Assembly (NCBI GenBank): GCA_021234155.1
Contig: JAJEKV010000052.1
Coordinates: forward strand, 4,073,606 to 4,137,605
Length of the DNA stretch: 64,000 nt
DNA from: Isoetes taiwanensis
Lineage: Eukaryota; Streptophyta; Lycopodiopsida; Isoetales; Isoetaceae
Direction of reading: 5' to 3'
Shown here: positions 8,919 through 18,741 of the stretch, in pieces
Layout of the letters: every line of letters starts with the position of its first letter
Position numbering within the stretch: the stretch's first letter is position 1
The notes under the pieces: generated by a model
Seen by the model: only the letters and a program-made list of their open reading frames with translations
Told to the model about the DNA's origin: nothing
The model's database searches: none
Made by a program: the position numbers and the translations under genes

Positions 8919-11100
8919 TGAAATATTTAGTTCCTGGGTGTTTGTACACGGGTAAATTATCTGTGCTTGGCCAGCAACAATCTGTTACTTGTTGGCTTAG
9001 TGATGCAAGCTGACTGTGACATAAGGTATTTGCTTGCTTCTGCTTATACGATAGACCATGGGCACTTCTTGTGGTATGGTATCTATAAATAAATCCCCTG
9101 TTTCTTGATCAAGAACTTAAGGATATGGACAGCAGAATATGCCAGTATATGGTTGTATTGGATCTCAGGATCATTTTATTTCTAAGTATATTATTTGATT
9201 TGCTCTCTTTTATGATTTTGTTTGAAAGTCATCATCTTCCAAGTTATTTTCTTTTTTATCTTGTGGCAAAAGGATTACATTAGGTAATCGGTGAATAACC
9301 GAGAAACCTAAGGTACCTTTTGGCCCTTGCAATTTTACCCAGTCTATGGCTAACTTTGTATTGATTGGCTGCAGGTACGGGCTTCTCTTCTTAATGTTTT
9401 CCTTTTGTCCAAGGTTTTAGGAGTTCTTGGGAGATGGCTTGCTCATGAAGACAGTGGCTGGGAACACATGAAGTTTGTTTAAAGTTTTCAGCTGTTTTGG
9501 TAGACAGTGATCATTTGAAAAGGCTGTTGACAACTCAGTAAAGTATTAGAGAGAATATTTCTTTTTCTCATAAAGAAGGTACCTGGTGTGATATTTAGAT
9601 GCATTTTATGAAACATAGCTCTTCTGGACAACATGGATTCCTACAATGTTAAACACGGACGTGTATTGCTGGTTTTCATAAATTTTCTCCTGCTTTTATA
9701 TGGCTTAAATATGTAGCTTACGGTTACTCCACTTTAAAGTGCTTTCTTCATATTAGGAATCTAGATATTACTTTCTATATGCTGTAACAGTGTTCTAGTT
9801 TACCTGGAACTTGACTGAAATTTTCCAAATGCATTATGTTCTTAAAGATATTTGTCTCTGTTTTCTGCCAGAAAGTGCTATTTGCAGTTATATCTTGCTC
9901 TTTGCTGCGCATAGCACTATAAATCCAGTTCTACTCTTGTATTAATTTCAGTTCCAAATGCATTATGTTCTTAAAGATATATGTCTCTGTTTTCTGCCAG
10001 AAAACGTTATTTGAAGTTATATCTTGCACATTGCTGCTCATAGCACTATAAATCCAGTTCTACTCTTGTATTAAATTCAGTAGCCTGATTAGGTTAGCAG
10101 GAGTTTCAGCTTAAACTATGGTATGAGAAGGATCTTTGTTTACCTTCTAATTGATTGTATCTATCCAAAAGAACTAGGTTCTGTAAGTTTATGGCAGGGT
10201 GTTGGGCCGGAATAATTTTTTTCAGTCATTTCTCTAAGTCTGCTGCTCATTCTAAGATAAATCCAGGTCTGCTCTTGTAATAAATACAGTGACCCTATTG
10301 AGCTAACCGGTGATGTTGCCTGGAATATGGAATGAAAAAGTAATTCCCTTGAAAGTGTTTTGGATATAGCGTCTTCAAAATGTACGGGCTAAACTTATGA
10401 GATAAGGGGTCATATAATCTACAACATAGATTAGTCTAAGCTGACACATTTCCAAAGAATGATTAGATATTGGTCAGTAATAAGGATGTGCTTCAAATAT
10501 TGTTTATTGAAAGTGACAAACATATATATCTGAAATATGTTTCAAATAAGTAAGATAAAGTGGCTGAAGTTTTAATGGTGTATGAACATGGTAACATATG
10601 ATGTATTTAACTCATATTTACTGTCCTAAGCATAGACTATGGCAGGAAGAAGGGGTGATACCTTAAAAATGCCTCTAGAATTAAATGACCTTAGTATGGT
10701 TATGTGCCATTTTTGGTAATGCATGGTTTTAACATAATAATACTCGTGTGCACAAATCGTAGATTGTGGGAATCATATGTTTGGTTACGGTAGAACATTG
10801 TGAGATTGGATCTCGAATTGGCTACATGGATCAGTATGGACCACAATGGTTTTGTCAAGGTATTTATCTTGATTGAAAGATTTTATTTAGATTTGGCACT
10901 ATTAGATTAATGGTGGCTTACTGTCTTCCTTAGACGTATGGTACCATCTTGGGCTGAAAAGTCCATGTATGGCCAGATAAGACAGTGGAGGGATTGACCG
11001 AAGCTGATGTTTGTGCTAGGTCTAACTAGTTCAAGCCGTTTTTTTTATTTATTTATTTATTTTTGGAAAAAAACAACGTGCGAAAAAAAAACTTAATACT
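8919..11100. other. Long stretch without a supportable gene
   Basis: AT-rich sequence with only short ORFs. It contains the 129-bp tandem duplication at 9823-10080 and a TTTA microsatellite at about 11040-11063. It may be intron of a gene whose exon is 8613-8915, but no partner exon was recognised. Confidence 0.5.
9823..10080. repeat. Tandem duplication, two 129-bp units
   Basis: Units 9823-9951 and 9952-10080 start with TTCCAAATGCATTATGTTCT and end with GTATTAA(T/A)TTCAG. They differ by a small number of substitutions. A third, heavily diverged partial copy (CTGCTGCTCATTC...AATCCAGG) lies at about 10239-10290. Confidence 0.9.
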
Positions 11101-11102
11101 GA

Positions 11103-12564
11103 TGTCGCTTATCGTTTGGAATGCCAAAATTAGCCTAGGGACCAAGTTACACGGTCAGGTTTGCAAAAAAATGACACACTTACGCCCTACATTGCAGTAT
11201 TCAACAGCCACCTCCTAGGCCAATTGACTATGAGTGTGTTGGACATGAGATAGTTTGGCGCTTCTTCGAGAAGGGGTGGCCTTCTGGCCACAAAACTTGG
11301 TCCCTAGGGCAATGTCGAGGTTCTGAGTCCATTGGCAAAGCCGAATCACGGTTCCGGAGAGGGAAAGTTGCCCGTCCGTCGCCAGGGCCTTCGGGAGAGG
11401 ACTTTTGGGGCAAGCTGCTTCCGGGTGGTTTTTAGGGTCCGTGCTCTGGCGTCAACACCCCCCCTCTACGTTGAGACACGGCGCAAGCTCCTAGTCGAAT
11501 CTGACAAGGATAGAGCCTCCGAAATGTAAACCCTATGAGTTGCCAGGTTCTAGCAGGTTTGCGTTTTGGGTGCCGAGTTTTGGTTTTTTCCACTTGGGAC
11601 ATGGTCGATCACATGCAATTGAGAACGCGAAGCAAGGGGAACTAACGGAATGGAGTTTGGACCTGTACTCCTCCTGTTGTGCAGTTAGAAGTCAAGGCCT
11701 TGCAGTAGCAAGACATTCGTAAATTCGTAATTAATGCATAGTACGGACTTAAATTCTGATTTTTTGTCAGCTAGCTTCCTAAGTCATCGCCAACATACAG
11801 GCCAACTTTCAAAAATTTTGGATAAGGTTTAGATCAAATAGTTTGCATTAGAACGGTCCGGGCAGCCTGTTGTTGGGCAGCCGAGATGGCACACTTGCCC
11901 AAGTCAAACAAGGCCAGGACCTTGCAAGGCCTTCTCATTAGAGGGGAGAGTCTGAACGCCAGGAGGCGAGCCCCAAAAAGCTTCACGAGGCAGCCTTTCT
12001 CGGCGGCGCCGGGGGGCGTACGCTAAAGACCACACTTCCGGATCTCGGTTCCCGTATCCGACCGTTGAATCCTTTGTTCAAGGAACCTGGTCTGAGAAGG
12101 TTCAAAAAAATCCAACATCCGTCCGGGAGAACATATCAAACCGCGAAGCGTCCTGCGGGCGCCAGTGTAGAAACCAAAGTATTTTGTCGTTCGGACATTG
12201 CGGAGGCTCCGAAATGGCGATTCGACTTCGCCACATCGTCCGGAATGCCAAAATTACTGTAGGGACCAAGTTACACGTCAGTTTTGCAAAAGAAAGAAAC
12301 ACTTACGCCCTACATTGCAGTATTCAGCAGCCACCTCCTAGGCCAATTGACTACGAGTGTGTTGCACATGAGATAGTTTGGCGCTTCTTCAAGAAGGGGT
12401 GGGCTTCTGGCCACAAAACTTGGTCCCTAGGGCAATGTCGACATTCTGAGTCCATTGGCAGAGACAGATCACGGTTCCAGAGAGGGGAAGTTGCCCGTCC
12501 GTCGCCAGGGCCTTCGGGAGAGGGCTTCCGGGTGGTTTTTAGGGTCCGTGCTCTGGCGTCAACA
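11103..12564. repeat. TRIM-like element or tandem repeat, locus 1 (terminal units at 11103-11457 and about 12225-12564)
   Basis: Two copies of a roughly 340-bp unit flank about 770 bp of internal sequence. The units share GGAATGCCAAAATTA, GGGACCAAGTTACAC, CTTGGTCCCTAGGGCAATG and GAGTCCATTGGCA and end at GGCGTCAACA; the second has lost about 20 bp before its end. The period between the ends is 1107 bp. No gag, pol or transposase is encoded, although an open frame on the minus strand in both units gives similar GDGRAT and HCPRDQVLWPE words. The arrangement fits a terminal-repeat retrotransposon in miniature or a two-unit tandem satellite. A related locus lies at 23.8-25.1 kb. Confidence 0.75.
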
Positions 12565-13089
12565 CCCCCAACAAAGTTTAAAATGAAACGCACTTATTTG
12601 CTGCAAACACACTTCAAAAGGAATCTTTGAAAGATTGCCTAAAATTCCCTTAAAAAAGTCCATTTTTAAGATTTTTTGTGACAGGTGTGACAATTTAAGC
12701 AATTTAGGTACCATTTTTGAGGGGTTGATTGAACATAACTTTCATGCAAAAATTTGAACATAACTTTCATGCAATTTTCATCCTTCTAAACTAGAACAAA
12801 AAATAATTACTTTTATAAAGTGTAGCAAAAAAGGGGCAATAAAAAAAATAGCAAGGGTAGTAGAGTGACAAAGAAGTGATATATTCATGGTTGTGAAAAT
12901 TGTACAAAATTATGAACAAAATTGTCAAAAATATAGGACATTTTGACAAACACTCATCACCTGCACTCTCTGTTCTTTACATGTTCGAGTCATCGGACAA
13001 ACTTACATTTTGCAGCAAGATCAGGATGCACCTCATCCTCCAACTCATTTAATCCTTGATCACTTGAGCCTTCATCCTTAGCTTCACTC
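12565..13089. other. AT-rich spacer without a gene
   Basis: Simple AT-rich sequence with repeated AACATAACTTTCATGCAA at about 12731-12778 (two copies back to back). It lies between the TRIM-like repeat and the 3' end of the DUF7869-type transposase and could contain that element's 3' terminus, but no terminal repeat was recognised. Confidence 0.4.
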
Positions 13090-16044
13090 TCAAAACTGGA
13101 TGTACTCGAACGATCTTCTTCCTCTATCTACAAGTGAGTCTTCACCATCATCTTTTTTTGCCACCTTTCTAGGTTGTTTGTCTAATCCACATGCCGACCT
13201 TATTAAAGTTTGAGTGACCATACGTAACTTATTAGCAGCAGTCAGAACAAAGTCATATGCAAGAACCTTTACTTCAGCTAGATCTATGACAGCAGTGTTT
13301 TCTTTGGACTTAGCTCTCTTTCCCACTCCTGTTTTTACCATCTCCAAAGTATAACTCCCACTGAAAGCATTGGCAGCATTCGTTCTCATCCAGTGCACTT
13401 TTAATTGAGTGGGAATTCCATCCTCTCTTGTTATCTCCAGTACTTTAGCTAGCCAGAATGGCTTCCCAGATTCATCATTATGTTTGGGACAGCTATGAGC
13501 ATTCCTTTTCGAATCTCTCGAGACTGAACCCGGATACTCGAGCAACTTGTTGTCTTTGCGGCGTCTGGGGCGGTGTACATGACTCGCTCATCTTCATCCG
13601 AGCTAGCCAATATCTCTACATGTTCCTCTTGATTCTCAACTTGCATTGGGGAGAATTTGCCTAGATGGCCGATTGAATGTAAGCGGTCTTCGACCTTGTA
13701 ATGAAGCTTGCAACATGTCCGTTGTCTTGAGAAAAAAGCGAGGCCACCATAAAGCATCTCGCCTCCCCAAAGTGGTTAGAGCACGATGAATACTTGTCTC
13801 AATAAAATACAATGATTTGCTTGAGTCAAATGCTCTTCCCTCTTTTTTACTCTTTTGTGATTTCTTTCAAGCTTTTTAGAGGCATTTGCTCTCTGCAGAG
13901 AGCATGGAACTACTATTGGGGATGGTGCTTAATGAATTGAATACACGCTGGTGGCACCTTTGCAAGGATGTGGCATATTTCTTTCCTTGTAAGATGGCCT
14001 TGGCATCTACAAGTGAAATTTTGATCGATCTTTGAAATGTAATGTTTCTCAAGGGCTCAATAGCACAGTGACCCAGTTGATCTCTCCGAAAAATCCATTC
14101 CTTGAAATCATAAGTTTCTTCTAATAACTCGATGTCTGGATGAGGATTGTAGGAATCTTGGATAACCTCAATCATTGCTGGTGGTAGGTCGAGAGCTTTT
14201 TTCGAGCAAGGCGTTTAGAGAACCTCTTGAACATCTGATCAATTTGATCGTGTGTATGACCAACAAGCAGGAAACCAATCTTCACCTTCTTGAAGATTTG
14301 TTCCTCAACTAGCATAGCACAGTAAGCAAACAACGCCTGATTCTTATTTTATCTTGTCGTGTTGTCTAGCTGAAGATATAGAACCGGTGGTATATGTTCT
14401 AGATTGGAAAGAAGCTTATTCAATATTGTGATAGTGAGATTTGGATCAGCATGAATGTTTGGATAGTTTAAGAATGCCTTGCAAGATACCATAGCACCAA
14501 CAACATGCAGGTGTATGAAATCTTCTTCAGCAGCATCCTTAGGCACATTGACAAAATGTGGTAGGGTGGTCTTCTTCTGGTCCATTCCATCAATAACAAC
14601 CGATATGTAGTTGAGTGGTTGCTCCAGTGCTTTCTTCCTATGTTTTGTCAATTTTCTCCTTTCTAAAGATTGTTGTTCTCTTGTGCTTGTTCAGTTTCTC
14701 TTTCAATGCATCTGAAATGAAAACATGTTTAGGAAAGAACCTACTTTTAAGTAGAACTAGGCAAGAACACGTTCTGGAAGCTTACTTTTGGTGTGAAGTG
14801 TCCTTGCATTTTGTCTCTGAGCTTTTAATTCAGAGCATGTAGCACAAACAGACATCCGGTGCTTTCTAGGAATGGACACGCGAGAAAACTCTTTTTTCCA
14901 GAGCACAGTGAAGTATGAGTAGCATACATGTCGTGCACTAGCCTCAACACACATGTCCTTATAATTATCGTAGACTTCACGTTTAGTGAAGTTGTCACTC
15001 AAGTGGTACATAGGGCTGTTAGGGAGTTTCTCGCAAGACTCCTTAAAGAAACCTTCCATCCAGGAAACACATTGAAGGGCATGAATTCTGGATATACCTC
15101 CGAATGGCGTAGTCATTAATGCCCGGATTCTTGTCAAGCCTTTTTTCTCAGCGGTCAAGTCGTCTGCTGCCTAAAGCATGAATCAATTTGAAGGCCGTTT
15201 GACAGACGGTGTGGCCACCAGCTGTGTAAGTAAACCTTTCACCATAATCTGGCCTAATATTGAAGGCTAAGTAGCCCCTTTGGTCTAGCAGAGTCATTGA
15301 ATCAGAACTATCACGAATCAACCTCAATTCCTTTAGTCCAATCTTAAGCAAACAACGTTGAGAACAACAGTGCTTTGTATGTGTTGCCCTCAAGTGAGCC
15401 TCATCCATGAGTTTCTTTCTTCTAACGGTTGTACATGCTTTCTTGTGTAAGTTACGCTTAAGATTCTTACTTGCAGGGGCTTTGAATTCGAACATGGAGT
15501 CTTGTGGCTTTGGTAGGTCCTCGTCTGAGAGATCAACATGAGGTGTTTCTTCGTCTGAGAGATCAACATGAGGTGTACATGTAGACGCTGAGAGGTTTGG
15601 TGTGGGCAAGTCCTGGGGGGAGGTGCTTTCCCTGCCTCTGGGAAAAAGTAATCGAGGTTGATGACGTAGTTGACCAGCTCCTGACGTGTCGTAGAACACA
15701 GGAGTTGCGTGTCGCTGACTGCTCCCACTTGTTGTAGTACCATTTAGCGAAATGGATGGAGTTGGCATGATTTGCCTCCGGGAATTTAGCCTACGGTGGA
15801 CTATGTGCGACGTGCTAAATTGAAGTGGGGTAGGTAGTCTGACCTCTCTAGCCTGTGGTGGAGTAAAACGTATTGGTGGGGGCAAACGACGTTCAGGAGC
15901 TGGGTGTGGTGGAGTAAATTGAACTGGTGGTGGAAGCCGAGGTGGTCGTGCTGGAGTAAACTCAACAGAGCTGGGGGTTTGAATATCGGAGGCAGAATTT
16001 TCGAGGCTACTTCCAGGTGTCAGTTGAGGAGGTGTGAATGTCAT
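13090..16044 (-). pseudogene. DUF7869-type DNA transposase gene, broken by stops and frameshifts
   Basis: Read leftward from ATG at 16044. The first 897 bases give a proline-rich N-terminus with repeated FTPP units, a duplicated TPHVDLSDE acidic block, then CCSQRCLLKIGLKELRLIRD. A frame change at about 15150 leads to YHLSDNFTKREVYDNY and RMSVCATCSELKAQR (15158-14757). Later come VVIDGMDQKKTTLPHF (14651-14349), QLDNTTR, an in-frame TAA, NKNQALFAYCAMLVEEQIF, GFLLVGHTHDQIDQMF, another shift and MIEVIQDSYNPHPDIELLEE (14175). The DGMDQ, LDN and GHTHDQID motifs are the conserved signature of the DUF7869 transposase-like family. A C-terminal segment (KPFWLAKVLEI, 13545-13090) follows. An intron ending ATTTCAG at about 14706 is likely. 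At least one stop and three shifts make it a pseudogene, or sequence errors intrude. Confidence 0.8.
15524..15580 (-). repeat. In-frame tandem duplication in the transposase N-terminus
   Basis: The segment CGTCTGAGAGATCAACATGA followed by GGTGT occurs twice in tandem with a 30-bp period, doubling the residues TPHVDLSDE. It keeps the frame open. Confidence 0.8.
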
Positions 16045-16110
16045 TGCAGGAAGTTGGAGGCTCTGCAGGTCTTTTTTCTCGAGCCATACTCAGAAAGTTA
16101 GTGTCACATT

Positions 16111-16279
16111 GTATAAATTTATACGACAGAATAGCAGACGGTAAAAGTTTACACAGGGATGGTATAAATTTATACAGAGAAGGCAAACTTGAAGCGGCAG
16201 ACTGTATAAATTTATACAGAGATGGTATAAATTTATACGGAGGAGGGCAACATAGAAAAGAAACGGTATAAATTTATAC
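16111..16279. promoter_or_regulatory. Left palindrome array, five cores plus one diverged copy
   Basis: The 14-base palindrome GTATAAATTTATAC occurs at 16111, 16162, 16204, 16225 and 16266, with a diverged copy (GTAAAAGTTTACAC) at 16141. Distances between starts are 30, 21, 42, 21 and 41, i.e. mostly multiples of about 21 bp (two helical turns), so the sites fall on one face of DNA. The array begins 67 bases upstream of the ATG of the leftward transposase gene. Each palindrome carries TATAAAT on both strands. A binding array for a dimeric protein, such as the element's own transposase, or an array of bidirectional TATA-like elements, fits. Confidence 0.7.
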
Positions 16280-16420
16280 GAAAACTCACAGACAGTTGTA
16301 TTGAAAACTTTATGGAGAAGCGCTATACAAAACGGCACTTAGCAGAGGTACTTAAGCCCAGCGCCGGCCACCCTATTTTCTATATACACAGCTCGTTGTC
16401 GAAGGCGCTCGCGGTGCGGC

Positions 16421-16428
16421 TTATATAC
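16421..16428 (+). promoter_or_regulatory. Possible TATA box between the two palindrome arrays
   Basis: TTATATAC followed by a C-rich stretch lies between the arrays and downstream of a GC-rich patch (GAAGGCGCTCGCGGTGCGGC). It could serve the rightward gene. The C/T-rich leader starting about 60 bases further on is compatible, but no transcript data support it. Confidence 0.3.
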
Positions 16429-16564
16429 CCCCCCTTATTTGCTCTCTAGAACGTCTATACGCGAGTCCATACTGTCATGGCCACGTAAGTCTACTATCCG
16501 TACTGTTTTAGTTTCTCTTTTGTTTTAATCTGTTAGAGTGTAATCTCTTTTGTTTTATACCGAT

Positions 16565-16797
16565 ATGGTTCTGGAACGGTATAAATTTATACCGCTCGAG
16601 CACGAGCGGTATAAATTTATACCGTTCCAGAACACAGTCGGTATAAATTTATACCGCAAGTGTTCTGGAGCGGTATAAATTTATACCGCTTGTGATCGAG
16701 CGGTATAAATATGTACCGTTCCAGAACACAGTCGGTATAAATTTATACCGCAAGTGTTCTGGAGCGGTACAAATTTATACCGCTCGACCAGAACCAT
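16565..16797. promoter_or_regulatory. Right palindrome array, seven cores in a 233-bp inverted module
   Basis: GGTATAAATTTATACC or a one-base variant occurs with cores at 16579, 16609, 16641, 16673, 16703, 16735 and 16767, spaced 30, 32, 32, 30, 32 and 32 bp, about three helical turns. The module is closed by ATGGTTCTGG (16565-16574) and its exact reverse complement CCAGAACCAT (16788-16797). Within it CCAGAACAC (16627-16635) pairs with GTGTTCTGG (16660-16668) around a core, and this motif set is repeated 94 bp downstream, giving a higher-order unit of three cores. Function is inferred: clustered dimer-binding sites or a hairpin-forming control region between two divergent genes. Confidence 0.75.
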
Positions 16798-16902
16798 TTC
16801 GGAATCTTGGTGTCTAGTGCTTAAAGAATGGTCCCGAACCTTAATATTTTAGTAATATTGTTAAGTTTTAAGCTTAAATGACACAAATAAAGTGTTAATT
16901 TA

Positions 16903-17376
16903 GTGTGGATTTTATGCCCTTTCAGTCTCTTTTTTTACTGTTTTTGTGTTTCAAAAAGTCGAAAAAGGTTATGTTTCTTGTATAAAAATGGTTTTTTTTA
17001 CGCTTTTTCCAACCCTAAGATCAAGTTTGTACACAGAGGCCAATCATCAAAGGCTGCACCACCAGAGCCACAGACTTATGAATTGAAAGAACAGACTTGG
17101 TACGTCCACAGGGGCGCAAGAGAGAGCAAACCCAATCGAGGTACCCTTTACTTGTGCCATCATTCAGGGAAGGGCAAGTACAAGTCTGATGATTATTACC
17201 CTGCTGGCGAAATTATAAGCCTTGTTACTACAGAGAACGATGATGAAGTTTTAATGAAGTGCATGCATGACAAGGGGGATGTCTACTATGTTCTGAATAG
17301 TAGAATGCTTAGAATAAGCATGTGCAAGCCCAAAGACGTGTATGATTACATTGCGGACAATTACAAGAACGGCTTT
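16903..17376 (+). CDS. Candidate 5' exon of the rightward gene
   Basis: An open frame without a convincing ATG ends at GGCTTT|GTAAGT, a strong splice donor (17376/17377). From about 17021 it reads like real protein: KFVHRGQSSKAAPPEP, then TYELKEQTWYVHRGARES, a GTLYLCHHSGKGKYKSDDYY block and VYYVLNSRML, ending DVYDYIADNYKNGF. The earlier part is phenylalanine-rich and probably untranslated or intronic; an acceptor could lie at CCAACCCTAAG (about 17021). The domain is not recognised. A stray copy of the palindrome core (TATAAATTTATAC) follows at 17402-17414, so the exon belongs to the same sequence block as the arrays. Confidence 0.45.
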
Positions 17377-17673
17377 GTAAGTTATTCTTAGTTGCTTTCC
17401 ATATAAATTTATACCGTCATTCTCTTAACTTAACCCTGGACCTAGTAGAAATTTTGATGTCAGTAGTGCTGTGTGAAGAAAAACTGTTGGTCAAGGGTCT
17501 ATGGTACCCCCGTACTATCGAAGAGGAAGAGAAGGACGACCCTCCTCCTCTTCCTCTTCTTCTACTACTTCCTATAAGGACGCTAGGGTGATAAAAAAAA
17601 GGGCCATTCGAATACATTACATATAACGTTATGTATTTTAATTATAGCAAGTTTTTGATTGCCATCATTAAAG

Positions 17674-17833
17674 AAAAATGTCATTATTCGAGTGTACCAA
17701 AAATTCCCTCCATTTTGTTCCCCCTGTTTCTTGGCTAACCGAGTGGAGCAAGAATTGGTTTGTTTTCCGAAAATTGGTACTGCTAGATCGTTTGAACCCA
17801 CTCGGAGCACTGCATATCCGTGTGATCTGCCCC
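17674..17833 (+). CDS. Candidate second exon of the rightward gene
   Basis: Bounded by a weak acceptor (CATTAAAG) and the donor CTGCCCC|GTAAGT, this 160-base stretch is open from phase 0 to phase 1: VYQKFPPFCSPCFLANRVEQ, then LVCFPKIGTARSFEPTRS and a cysteine near the end. Phase 1 matches the acceptor phase of the next exon (18064), where C|GT makes an arginine codon ahead of TVNMAKTPKK. Two cysteines spaced CSPC suggest a metal-binding or structural role, but no family is recognised. Another frame is also open, so the assignment relies on the phase argument. Confidence 0.35.
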
Positions 17834-18063
17834 GTAAGTTTTGTTTTCTTTATTTTGTAGTTTTAATTTTCTGTGATTTCAGTCCGAAAATGAATTCAAG
17901 AAGTAACAGAACTGGTTCTATGGATTAAAAATCGAAAAGCGGTATTTTTCAAGCTACATCGACGTAGGTTTAACATGAATATAAACAATGTGTTTGGTTT
18001 AAGGTCTGATCTTCAAATATTTCATCTTATAAAATCAAATTTGTTGCTTTGTTCATTTTGCAG

Positions 18064-18741
18064 GTACTGTGAACATGGCAAAGACCCCAAAGAAGACACC
18101 AATCAAGGGTTCAAGAAAGTCTCCAAGGACCGGAAAGCCTCCAGCAAATAAGAAAGCTTCAAGTTCGCATGCCAAAAGGGAAATTTTACCTCGATGATAC
18201 CAGGTTTTCTCAGAAGGCGGCCTCGGACAACTGAATTTTTGTGATGTTTACGAAGGTATGATGCTATGGTAAGAGAGATATGGGGTGATGAAGCACCAAG
18301 CGGTATGGCTATAAGGATGATGAATTGATATCAAGTGGATGGAAGAATTACGCAAATGGTATGAATTTGCTTTTGGAAGAAAAGATGTTATGAATCACTA
18401 TGTGTCTCTCAGACTTGCGGCAAGGGCATTTGCATTGCATCCGAAAGGTGCGTATGGATTTGGGGAAGATGTCAAAGCATGGGCGGATCGAAGCAAAAGG
18501 ATTCTCGATCTATCTAGTGAGGTGGTGACAGTGAAATCTAGCAATGCAAATGCAAAAGCCCCAAGAACTTCAGCTAAGAGTTACACAAAGGAGCAATTAG
18601 AAGTTTTCAGTAACTTCTTAGACAGCAGATCTATTGTGAAAACATCTTTAAGCAAGAAATTAACCGAAAGTTAAAGGAAAGAAGGCAAGAGATCCTTGAT
18701 ACATTGAAGCACAAGGAAGGGAGAGAGCGGTTTACATTAGG
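18064..18741 (+). pseudogene. Disrupted exon of the rightward gene: basic N-terminus and coiled-coil lead-in
   Basis: After TTTTGCAG the frame reads VNMAKTPKKTPIKGSRKSPR, a lysine/serine/proline-rich tail like those of chromatin proteins. Then several one-base frame changes are needed to follow the coding sense: MPKGKFYLDDTRFSQKAASD, YDAMVREIWGDEA, MEELRKWYEFAFGRKDVMNH (18339-18674), NIFKQEINRKLKERRQEILD and on into the intact frame at about 18735. The pieces keep order and spacing, so this is one exon damaged by about four indels, or a region of base-call errors. In-frame stops result in every single frame, so the full-length protein is not encoded as written. Confidence 0.5.

Noticed and set aside
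11228..12593. Minus-strand ORFs in both TRIM-like units sharing HCPRDQVLWPE
   Set aside because: The similarity follows from DNA-level identity of the terminal repeats; frames are short, begin and end differently and are broken in the second locus.
15390..15743. 117-codon minus-strand ORF
   Set aside because: It overlaps the transposase frame in another frame and has no protein-like blocks of its own.
16038..16338. ORFs on both strands with repeated INLY residues
   Set aside because: They arise because the palindrome GTATAAATTTATAC reads ...INLY... on either strand. The repeat is regulatory-type DNA, not coding sequence.
16111..16797. Regularly spaced repeats resembling a CRISPR array
   Set aside because: The repeats are only 14-16 bp and fully palindromic, the spacers are 7-28 bp and themselves repeated, and the setting is a plant nuclear genome with introns.
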